Assembly (NCBI RefSeq): GCF_003286085.1
Contig: NW_020825399.1
Coordinates: forward strand, 248,001-312,000
From: Drosophila persimilis
Taxonomy: Eukaryota > Arthropoda > Insecta > Diptera > Drosophilidae
DNA: 64,000 bases
Direction: 5' to 3'
Shown: positions 56,535 to 64,000 of the stretch, piece by piece
Layout of the letters: the number at the start of each line of letters is the position of its first letter
Position numbering within the stretch: the stretch's first letter is position 1
Notes under the pieces: generated by a model
The model's input: only the letters and a program-made list of their open reading frames with translations
Told to the model about the DNA's origin: nothing
Database searches by the model: none
Position numbers and translations under genes: made by a program

Positions 56535-58155
56535 ATGGACTGCCTCTTCTGCAGAAGACCCGGCTTGGGTGGATCGTATCTGGCGGTGAACAGAAGCTCA
56601 AGCTCGGCGCTTTTGGTCACGCACAATTGTCCAGATTCGATAGCTGAGATGGAAGCAAGGTTGGATAAAACTCTTCGTATGTTTTGGGAAGTCGAGAATT
56701 GTGTGGAGGCTGGGTTGAATACCAAAGAAGAAGACGATTGTGAAGCACATTTCGTAAGCCACCTTTCACGGTTGCCATCTGGGGAGTATGCAGTTCGTCT
56801 GCCGCTAAATAACAATAATGATCGTTTACGAGAATTTTATGCTCAGGCTTATCGACGGTTCATCAGTCTGGAGCGAAAACTGGAGCGGTACACTCAAGGA
56901 GCGGTATTCCGCCTTTATGAGGGAGTACATTGATTTGCATCATATGCACCAAGTCAACCTTGATTCCCGTAGCCTCTGCAAATATTTCTTGCCTCATCAC
57001 TGTGTCCTAAAGGAGGACAGTACGACGACAAAACGTGTCCGTGTCGTTTTCGATGGATCCGCAGCTTCATCAACTGGATATTCTCTATATGATGTGATGA
57101 TGACAGGACCTGTTATTCAGCCTGCATTGTTTAACATATTGATTCGCTTTCGAACATATCCAGTCGCTCTCACTGGGGACATTTGTAAAATGTCTCCACC
57201 CGACAATTTGTATCAGTGCATCCTATGGCGAGATTCCATCGAGTCCGAGGTTCAAGTCTACACATTAGACACCGTCACATACGGGACGAGGGCTGCATCA
57301 TTTTTAGCGGTCCGCGCAATGCACCAGCTGGCCATCGACGACGGTGAGTCCTTCCTTCTTGGCTCAGCTGCTCTGCGGCAGGAGTTTTACGTGGATGACC
57401 TTATTTCGGGCGGTAATTCGGTCGCACAGGTCATGGACAAGATGCACCAAACATCAGCTTTACTGTCCCGTGGTAATTTTAGACTTAGGAAATGGTGCTC
57501 CAGTCACCAGGAGGTACTTGAGGGAACCCCTGAAGATGACATAGAGAAGTTCCTAAAGTTTAATGATGGAAGCGACATAGCCAAAACTCTCGGCTTAGCG
57601 TGGGACCCTGCTTCGGATCAGCTGCTTTTTGCCTTGTCCGCACTGGACACAAACTCAAAGCCATCAAAGCGGTCGGTTTTATCTACGATTGCGCGGTTCT
57701 ACGACCCTCTTGGATTGATAAATCCAGTCATTGTCAGGTGCAAAATCTTCCTTCAGCAGCTTTGGAGAGAAAATTTGGATTGGGATGGAAGCCTACCCTC
57801 AGCGTTGCATTCAACTTGGATGGACTTGAGAAATAGTTTGGCAAGCATTTCTCGGATCTCATTTCCTCACTTGGTTCTTCGTTCTAGTGTGGCTACAGAA
57901 GTCCACGGATTCTGTGATGCCAGCTTAGAAGCATATGGCGCTTGCGTGTATGTCGTGTCCAGGGAAGCCCAGTCTTCGAGCCACGTTTTGTGCTCAAAGT
58001 CGGGAGTGGCTCCGCTAAAGACTATATCGATTCCTAAGCTGGAATTAAGTGGAGCCCATTTGCTTGCGAAAATCATGCAGAATGTAAAGGACATGGGAAT
58101 CTTTACAGGTCGGTTCTATTGCTGGTCGGATTCGTTAACAGCAAGAGCCAGCTAA
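56535..58155 (+). CDS. BEL Pol linker, RT and RNase H start, unit 2
   Basis: Linker frame 56535-56933 and RT frame 56818-58155, equal to unit 1 except for a few substitutions (for example DDGESF for DEGESY in the RT palm, SFPHLV for SFPRLV and KSGVAP for KSRVAP in RNase H). It carries the same YRCLRG deletion after DICKM and the same frameshift after SLTARAS. YVDD and the RNase H Asp/Glu are kept. Confidence 0.85.
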
Positions 58156-58168
58156 ATTTCAAGTTTTC

Positions 58169-59929
58169 GTGGCAAATCGAGTGGCATCAATTCAGGAGTT
58201 GACGGCAGCCATGGAATGGCGCAATGTGTCCACATCTTTAAATCCTGCTGATATTCTCTCGAGAGGCTCGCTTCCCAATCATCTTATCCAGTCAGAGCTA
58301 TGGTTTCACGGCCCATTCTTTTTGCTAGGCTCCAAGGATAAGTGGCCTGTATCTCCTACTAACAACATAGCAACTTTGGAGCTTCGCAAGAGAGGATTGC
58401 TAATCACGTCTCCACATGCCAATCTCACGTCCGGATGCAAATTTGCGAATTCATTCTTTCGCATGCAGCGAACATTCGCCTACATGCATAAATTTATACA
58501 TCGTCTTAGGCATCCAGGACTCACCGTTTCTAATATTCGGCAAGGAACGCATCTTCTAATTCGACACATTCAGCTGGCAAATTTGTGGATGGACATAAAG
58601 GAGATTCGGCGCAATGGTCAAGTCATGAAATCCAGTTCTATTAGTTCGCTCAACCCGTTCATCGATCATTCTGGACTACTTAGAGTTGGAGGTCGTCTTG
58701 GCAACTCATCGCTAGGATTTGACGCTCAGCACCCGCTCATTCTGCCAAAGGGACATTCCATTACCTTTGCGCCGATAAGATATTATAACGAAAGAAACCT
58801 CCATGCCGGACCTCGCGCCTTGCTATCCAAAATTCGTCTGGAATATTGGCCCATTGGAGGTGTTAAAGCAGTGTCAAGGGTCGTCAGCAGATGTGTGAGA
58901 TGCTTCAGGACTAGGCCGCGCATGGTTGAACACATCATGGGAGACCTACCTAAGGAACGTTTGGAAGGATCTCGAGCTTTTGAAGTCACTGGAGTAGATT
59001 ACTGTGGACCTTTTTTCTACCGATCAGAAATCCGCAAGAGGCCTCCGATCAAGTGCTACATTAGCGTATTCATCTGCTTCACTTCTAAGGCTATACACAT
59101 GGAGCTCGTAAAGGATTTGACCACCGCATCGTTTCTAGGCGCACTAAAGCGTTTTACTTCCACTCGAGGAAGGCCAAGTCAAATTTGGTCGGACAATGCG
59201 ACAAACTTCGTTGGGGCCAAGAACGAGCTTCTGGAGCTAAAGAAGCTTTGTCTGAGCGAACCGCATATGATGGAGGTCCACGAATCCTGCTTGGCTCGAC
59301 TCCCACCTCGCTCTCCGCATTTTGGCGGGTTGTGGGAAGCAGTGAAGACCGCAAAATATCACCTGTACCGCTCAGTTGGACCATCTGTGCTTAGCTTCGA
59401 CGAGCTGCGCACTCTGATCTGTCAGATCACTGCAATTGTTAACTCTCTCCCTTTGCTCTCGCTTTCAGAAAATCCTGATGATTTAGACGTTTTGACTCCT
59501 GCTCATCTGCTTTTAGGCGGCCCCCATGAGCAAATCCTCGAGCCTGACCTAACGAAGCTGAACTACAATCGTCTGGATGGCTGGCAGCGGGTCACCCAAC
59601 TACAACAAATATTTTGGAGCCGTTGGCGCGAAGAGTATCTTACTCTTTTGCAAGAGCGCGCGAAGTGTCTTACCCCCGCGCAAAACATCTGCAAGAACGA
59701 CCTCGTTCTGGTGAAGGACGAAAATCTTCCTCCAATGCGTTGGCCACTGGCTAGAGTGGTCGATGTCGTTTTAGGCAAGGGCGGAGTGTGTCGCGTCGCT
59801 GACCTGAAGACATCCTCAGGAAACATCAGGAGGGCCGTCACTCGGCTATGTTTGCTGCCCCTTAAGGAATCTGTTGAGAGACTAGCTCCCAACGGGGGGA
59901 GGATATTCGGGCCAGCCGCTGAAGAATAA
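58169..59929 (+). CDS. BEL RNase H end and integrase, unit 2
   Basis: 586 codons, one fewer than unit 1: GGLWEAVKTAKY lacks one Ala through a 3-bp deletion at about 59340, next to the catalytic Glu. Early differences are NVST for YVPT. The triad D277, D342, E390 remains. Confidence 0.88.
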   Translation: MANRVASIQELTAAMEWRNVSTSLNPADILSRGSLPNHLIQSELWFHGPFFLLGSKDKWPVSPTNNIATLELRKRGLLITSPHANLTSGCKFANSFFRMQRTFAYMHKFIHRLRHPGLTVSNIRQGTHLLIRHIQLANLWMDIKEIRRNGQVMKSSSISSLNPFIDHSGLLRVGGRLGNSSLGFDAQHPLILPKGHSITFAPIRYYNERNLHAGPRALLSKIRLEYWPIGGVKAVSRVVSRCVRCFRTRPRMVEHIMGDLPKERLEGSRAFEVTGVDYCGPFFYRSEIRKRPPIKCYISVFICFTSKAIHMELVKDLTTASFLGALKRFTSTRGRPSQIWSDNATNFVGAKNELLELKKLCLSEPHMMEVHESCLARLPPRSPHFGGLWEAVKTAKYHLYRSVGPSVLSFDELRTLICQITAIVNSLPLLSLSENPDDLDVLTPAHLLLGGPHEQILEPDLTKLNYNRLDGWQRVTQLQQIFWSRWREEYLTLLQERAKCLTPAQNICKNDLVLVKDENLPPMRWPLARVVDVVLGKGGVCRVADLKTSSGNIRRAVTRLCLLPLKESVERLAPNGGRIFGPAAEE

Positions 59930-60289
59930 GCGTAACTTTAACATTATTATTGTATGAGCAGAGAGAGCCGCCTATGTTGTAAAACGTTGACTTTCTGCAG
60001 AGCTGCTGCGCTCTCCCGCTAAAGGCCGCCGCCACTTCGGCAACTACTTTGATCTGCTGCCGCCACTTCGGCAATCACTTTGATCTAGCGCCGTCGTCTA
60101 TAGTTCAGTTCTATGCTAACCCCTCTGCGCATTGGTTGCATATCGATCTCGCATAAATTTTATCTGGCAATTGCAAGCAATCGGCTTCCGCTAAGCCACC
60201 AAGATTAAATACGAATTATAAAGTTTAACCCAAAATCTCTTTTCATTTTTGAAACACATAGGTGCCAAAAAAGCTTGGCATCTCAAACA
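59904..60289 (+). repeat. BEL array LTR3
   Basis: 386 bp; lacks about 9 bases (GGGCTCTTT region near 60025) compared with LTR1 and LTR2. Ends CTCAAACA and is followed by the GTGTT duplication. Confidence 0.92.
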
Positions 60290-60516
60290 GTGTTTGATTT
60301 AAGATGTGCAATTAATGAGTCGGTTCGACTTTTTCTTCAACTTTCTACTTCTACTTCCAACAACCGACTCCCATATCGATAACCCTTTATCGGTTAGGTC
60401 TTTTAAACATCGGTTAAGTCTGGTTATTTCGGTTAGGTCTTATCAATGGTATGTTAAGTTTAAATGTTAATTTAGATGGGATAGTGTTAACTGCTTGATA
60501 CACTGTCCTTTACATT
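60290..60516 (-). repeat. Right part of the split mdg3-clade LTR (minus orientation)
   Basis: The reverse complement matches the rest of the LTR at 26968, beginning at the end of the GTGTT duplication and running to CCTTTACA (60516). Slightly diverged, with small deletions (for example GGTTATTTCGG for GGTTATATCGG). Confidence 0.9.
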
Positions 60517-61829
60517 CGGCCCTCCTGCTCATCTTCATCTGTCCCAGATGATAATATATCCTCGTTCTCTGAGACAAAACGCCATAGCTTCATATTGTCA
60601 CTGCTCGTTGCAGTGATGTTTGGCCCCTCGACTTGAGCAACCTTTCTGACGTTGTAGCGACCGTTCCGCTTTACCTTGGTGACTTCATATGGGCCTAGAT
60701 ACTCGCTGGCCAACTTGCGTCCTGCGACGAACTGCGTCCTCTTGATCGCGACCATGTCTCCTAGTCTGTAGCCGTGCTCAGGTCGTCGTTTTTTATCGTA
60801 ATTGCGCTTGTACACCTCTTGCGCCTTCTCAATGTTTTGTTTCGCTTGGTCACGCAGTTCTTCGCGCTCGTTGTTAAACTGCGTAACCAACTCCTCGTTG
60901 AGCACCTCCAATAGTCGACTTTCAGCTTGTCTGTACATCTTTGTCCCAAACATGACCTCGAATGGCGACGACTTCAACGTAGAATGCACATGCGAATTAA
61001 TCGCCATCTGGACCTGTGGCACATGCTTGTACCACTTCGTTGACTCCTGAGCTGAGAGCTTTGCGATGATACCCAAAATTTAACGGTTCACCCGCTCAAT
61101 CTGACCGTTGCCTCTCGCCACACCTGTCGTTGTACACACATGTTCGACTTTGTTCTCGTTGAGAAACTCGCTGAATGCGTTGGATGTAAACGCTGCTTAT
61201 CTGTCGCTGACTATGCGCTTGGGAAAACCAAACACAAATGACCAATCTCTCAGCCTCTTCACAACTTCTTCGTGACCTGTTGACTTAGTTGAGAACAGCC
61301 ACACAAACTTGGAGAATGCATTTGGACTCAGCTTGTGTAGTCTTTTTACTCCAATAGTAAATCGGTTGGAAACTGCCATCAAACTGCTGCAACAAAACTG
61401 CTCCGAAACCTTCTTTGGATGCATCCGTGTGGAGTTTCGTTGGCGCTTCTCGTGAGTATAAATGTAATACAGGTGCGATTACAAGCATATTCTGTAAGGT
61501 TTGTAGCGACTGTTGCTCTGCTTTGCCAATGTTGAAAACTGCTTCCTTCCTGAGTAGATTCGTGAGCGGCCGGGCAACTTGTGCATAGCCAGGGATGAAC
61601 TTTCTGAAAAAGCCTGTGAGTCCCAGAAATGCTTGAACTGCTTTAATGTCTTTGCGCGTAGCAAACCGACTGACGGCTGCTGTCTTCTCTTTGCCGGGCC
61701 AGATTCTCCCGTCGTCAATGATATGGCCCAGAAAGCTAATGCTTGAAGCTGCATGAAGCTACATTTCTTCCACTTGATCTTTAGGCCAAACTGCGCAGCT
61801 GTCTCCAGAACCAACTTCGTCTTCCTCAT
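60510..61829 (-). pseudogene. mdg3-clade Gag-Pol remnant (integrase, RNase H and RT end)
   Basis: The integrase C-terminal half (61076-60510) is open and about 98% alike the intact element (188 aa, GRYNVRKVAQVE for GRYDVRK). A TAA replaces the Ile-Leu of RSILG at about 61079, and a second change alters SDRGAAF (61200). Around 61320 the RNase H segment (FQPIYYWSKKTTQAESK) is joined to integrase FSKFVWLF, which removes about 720 bases including the zinc domain and the first catalytic Asp. The RT end and early RNase H (61829-61430) follow in two frames. The 5' end is cut at 61829 inside RT. Confidence 0.9.
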
Positions 61830-61834
61830 GCATG

Positions 61835-62523
61835 GTGTTGTGCAAACTTGTTACACCTTAATGCCTCGAAATGCAAAGTTATGACATTTTATCGTTCTAG
61901 CCCTTTGTTGGCTCCCTACACCCTATTTGGTGGTTCTCTTGAGAGAATTACCCTGGTGGATGATCTGGGTGTTATGTTAGACACCAAGTTAAAGTTTTCC
62001 GAACACATTTCTACCATGGTAAATAAGGCCATGGGCGTGCTTGGGTTTATAAAGAGGTGGTCAAAGGAATCTGACGACCCCTATATAACAAAGACTCTCT
62101 ATACCTCGCTTGTTCGTTCGATCTCAGAATACGGCTCCTGTGGTGCCCTCAGTACAAATTACACCAGGACCGTATAGAATCAGTACAGAAAAACTTTTTA
62201 CTCTTTGCTCTGCGGGGCCTTAACTGGGATGCGGGTGTAAGACTCCCATCTTACTCTAGTAGACTACTATTAGTAAACCTCCCATCCTTAGTTAACCGTA
62301 GAAAAATGCTTGGTGTGATATTTATGCACAACTTGATCAGGCGTGACATAGACAGCCCTGATCTGTTGAGCCGCATAAACTTCACGATTCCTATTAGACT
62401 GACTAGAAATTTTATACCGTTGTTCCTTCCACTTTGTAGATCGAATTATTCCTTGCATGAACCGTTTAGGGTCTTATGCTCGGATTATAATTCCCTCTAC
62501 CATATTATATCCAACATATATAT
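61835..62523 (+). pseudogene. CR1-like LINE ORF2 C-terminal fragment
   Basis: Plus-strand RT end: LHLNASKCKVMTFYRSSPLL, ERITLVDDLGVMLDTKLKFS, KAMGVLGFIKRWSKESDDPY, ITKTLYTSLVRSISEYGSC, then after one stop NFLLFALRGLNWDAGVRLPS, SRLLLVNLPSLVNRRKMLGV and IFMHNLIRRDIDSPDLLSRI. The motifs correspond one by one with the tails of the 1-6 kb LINEs, but the sequence is another subfamily. It is 5'-truncated at about 61835 by the mdg3-clade fragment and 3'-bounded by the AGTGAC LTR. Confidence 0.8.
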
Positions 62524-63218
62524 AGTGACATATCTATAGTCCATGCTCCGCATACCCTTGTCTATGTCTATTACCCCGCACCCACAATACTATAAACAAT
62601 CCGACACTCTCAGCTTCGAAACCCCATAAACAATCTCACGCTCGAAATGGACCACGCGTAACCGATTGCAGGCAATGTAAACAAACACCCTAAGCTAGAA
62701 GTGGAACATAAAACAATAGATGCCGCATTAGAATCCAGCCGCACTAAATCCAGCCGCACTAGAATCACGCCACTCTTCAGAGATCAATTACTAATCGATT
62801 CTCAAGAACCACGCCATCGTAGCTGACCAATCAGAGGCCCTATTTTCAGCCACCCCCAAGTAATGCAACACCGATCATACGCAGCGGAAGCCTTTCATCA
62901 AAAGCCGCCTTTCCCACATATCGATCGAGTCACGTACTCCAACTCCAAAGCCGAAGTCGAAGCCAACGCCTCCGAATCCAAATCCGAATCCCAAGCCGAG
63001 CATCATCATATAAATAGTCTACATTTGGGAAGGCAAATCAGTTCTGTTCAAGACAAACGTCAATCGCGACACCGTCGGAGAATTCAACATAAGTTAATTC
63101 CGTTCAAGACACTAGACATAAGTCATCGTCGGGGAAATAACTAATCAATGTGCACTAAGTTTAAGTTTAAAGAATAAAATCTTTTTTTAAAACGCAAACT
63201 GCAGTGTCGCATATTTAA
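62524..63218 (+). repeat. 5' LTR of the errantivirus-type element
   Basis: Begins AGTGAC and ends just before ACTGGCGCAG. TATAAATA at 63009 and TCAGTT at 63038 form a promoter, and AATAAA at about 63173 gives a polyadenylation signal. No mutations can be judged, as the 3' LTR is outside. Confidence 0.75.
63009..63043 (+). promoter_or_regulatory. LTR core promoter (TATA box plus TCAGTT initiator)
   Basis: TATAAATA (63009-63016) and the arthropod initiator TCAGTT (63038-63043) are about 30 bases apart, the expected geometry for RNA polymerase II start sites in insect LTRs. Confidence 0.65.
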
Positions 63219-63219
63219 C

Positions 63220-63237
63220 TGGCGCAGTCGGTAGGAT
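63220..63237 (+). other. Primer-binding site, tRNA-Ser type
   Basis: TGGCGCAGTCGGTAGGAT. This sequence is the primer site shared by the 17.6/297 group of fly errantiviruses, attributed to tRNA-Ser. Confidence 0.85.
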
Positions 63238-63420
63238 CTCAGTTAAAAGTGAACCCTTTTTTTAAGACGATGAATTGGCGTAGTGACAGTTACAGTGCGT
63301 AATAACCTACAGTGATCAGAGAAAAAGTAACGCTAATACTAAAGAGATCCGCCAAAGAATCTACACACGATTCAAACTCAATTAATATTAGAAAAAACCA
63401 ATAAATAAAAACAAATCAAC

Positions 63421-64000
63421 ATGCCGCTATCAGAAATACACCTGAACCAAGCCTTGAAGTCAATCAGGCAAATTCCACTATACGACGGATGCCAAGAACG
63501 TCTGAGTTCGTTCATAAGCAGAATTGAGTACATCTCCGGATTGTACCCAACAGAAGACCTCCGACAACAAAGCATCATGTACGGAGCCACTGAGGGTCAA
63601 CTGTGCGGACGAGCACAACTTTTATCACAGAGCCTTCAACCCAACACCTGGAGTGATCTAAAGGAAGCCCTAATCAGCAAATTCAACAACCACACTCCAT
63701 ACGAGACGCTACTACAACAATTACACGACACCAAATTCAATGGGAGTATTCGTAAGTTCATAGAGGAACTAGAAATTAAGTCCAATGTTATAATAAGCAA
63801 ACTAAATCTGGAAACTAGCGCAGAAAATAAGATAATCTTTAAAAACGCTCTGGAAAATGCCACCAGACATACCATAGAAGATGCTCTACCCAATAGACTA
63901 TTCATTATCTTAGCAAAGAAGGACATTTCTACTATGGCTAAACTAGAAAAATCAGCTCAAGAGTTAGGAATCTACGAAAATTTCGTAAATGATAACAAGA
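63421..64000 (+). CDS. Errantivirus-type Gag, partial (open at the window end)
   Basis: 193 codons from ATG 63421 to the last base without a stop. It starts MPLSEIHLNQALKSIRQIPL, then YDGCQERLSSFISRIEYISG, LYPTEDLRQQSIMYGATEGQ, NTWSDLKEALISKFNNHTPY and ETLLQQLHDTKFNGSIRKFI. The IPLYDG-x-L-x2-F pattern followed by W-x2-LK-x2-L-x2-F is the capsid signature of Ty3/Gypsy Gag, here of errantivirus type. The open frame and consistent codon phase suggest an intact Gag in this region. It lies about 185 bases after the primer site, and no envelope or pol is visible within the window. Confidence 0.85.
   Translation, partial: MPLSEIHLNQALKSIRQIPLYDGCQERLSSFISRIEYISGLYPTEDLRQQSIMYGATEGQLCGRAQLLSQSLQPNTWSDLKEALISKFNNHTPYETLLQQLHDTKFNGSIRKFIEELEIKSNVIISKLNLETSAENKIIFKNALENATRHTIEDALPNRLFIILAKKDISTMAKLEKSAQELGIYENFVNDNK

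Larger units (their letters stand above)
48905..60289 (+). mobile_element. BEL/Pao tandem array: LTR-body-LTR-body-LTR
   Basis: Two 5.5-kb units share a central LTR: LTR1 48905-49299 (395 bp), body 1 49300-54405, LTR2 54406-54800, body 2 54801-59903, LTR3 59904-60289 (about 9 bases shorter). The offset is 5501 bases through most of the body. The bodies are about 99% alike by eye. The whole array is flanked by GTGTT (48900-48904 and 60290-60294), so the 11,385-bp structure occupies a single target duplication. Both units share the same protease deletion and frameshifts, so neither is autonomous. Confidence 0.95.
62524..64000 (+). mobile_element. Errantivirus-type Ty3/Gypsy element, 5' part (continues past window)
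   Basis: 5' LTR 62524 to about 63218, starting AGTGACATATCTATAG inside a TATATA tract (typical of the 17.6/297 group, which inserts at TATAT sites), then the primer site TGGCGCAGTCGGTAGGAT, a leader and a gag that is open to the end of the window. The LTR is long (about 695 bp), and the family name is not determined. Confidence 0.8.

Noticed and set aside
62863-63144. 93-codon plus-strand ORF
   Set aside because: It lies inside the errantivirus-type LTR, spans the TATA box and start site, and has low-complexity SKSES composition; no evidence of translation.
1-64000. tRNA, rRNA or snRNA genes
   Set aside because: No cloverleaf with intact A and B boxes and no rRNA-like conserved blocks were noticed; primer sites resemble tRNA ends but are retroelement signals.

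Overview
The window looks like insect heterochromatin, almost certainly Drosophila. It holds no rRNA, tRNA, CRISPR or bacterial-type genes. Nearly all of it is nested, fragmented retrotransposon sequence of fly types: CR1-like and LOA-clade LINEs, several BEL/Pao families, mdg3-clade and Osvaldo-like Ty3/Gypsy elements, an errantivirus-type LTR, and DINE-1-like repeats. Family names come from protein motifs and my knowledge of the clades; no database was searched.

Layout. 1-6.2 kb: two minus-strand CR1-like LINE copies. 6.1-7.9 kb: minus-strand 5' part of a LOA-clade LINE, then a hairpin and a 75-bp shuffled gag fragment. 8.3-8.7 kb: decayed BEL/Pao RT. 9.5-10.2 kb: the only host-like gene, an intact 219-codon ORF resembling the Zucchini/PLD6 phospholipase-D nuclease but without the catalytic His and Lys of the HKD motif. 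Antisense decayed repeats overlap its 5' end. 10.6-15.9 kb: minus-strand BEL/Pao remains broken by DINE-1-like pieces. 16.0-20.9 kb: an Osvaldo-like element missing most of pol but keeping an envelope-like ORF. 19.8-26.8 kb: a near-perfect 3.5-kb tandem duplication containing that envelope-like ORF and a BEL gag. 26.97-31.90 kb: a full-length mdg3-clade (blastopia-like) element with an intact 1318-aa Gag-Pol, LTRs that differ at one site, and a TACA target duplication. It interrupts a degraded BEL element that resumes to 35.7 kb. 35.7-45.5 kb: two minus-strand copies of another BEL family with complementary deletions. 45.5-47.4 kb: BEL pol remnant ended by a DINE-1-like element. 48.8-61.8 kb: a minus-strand blastopia-like fragment whose LTR is split by an 11.4-kb BEL array (LTR-body-LTR-body-LTR) flanked by GTGTT. 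61.8-62.5 kb: LINE tail. 62.5-64.0 kb: 5' LTR, tRNA-Ser-type primer site and partial gag of an errantivirus-type element that runs off the window.

Function. Only the mdg3-clade element looks autonomous. Most other elements carry disabling deletions, frameshifts or lost catalytic residues. Dense fragments in both orientations are what pericentromeric heterochromatin or a piRNA cluster looks like, which makes a Zucchini-like ORF (a piRNA-biogenesis nuclease family) embedded here the most intriguing feature.
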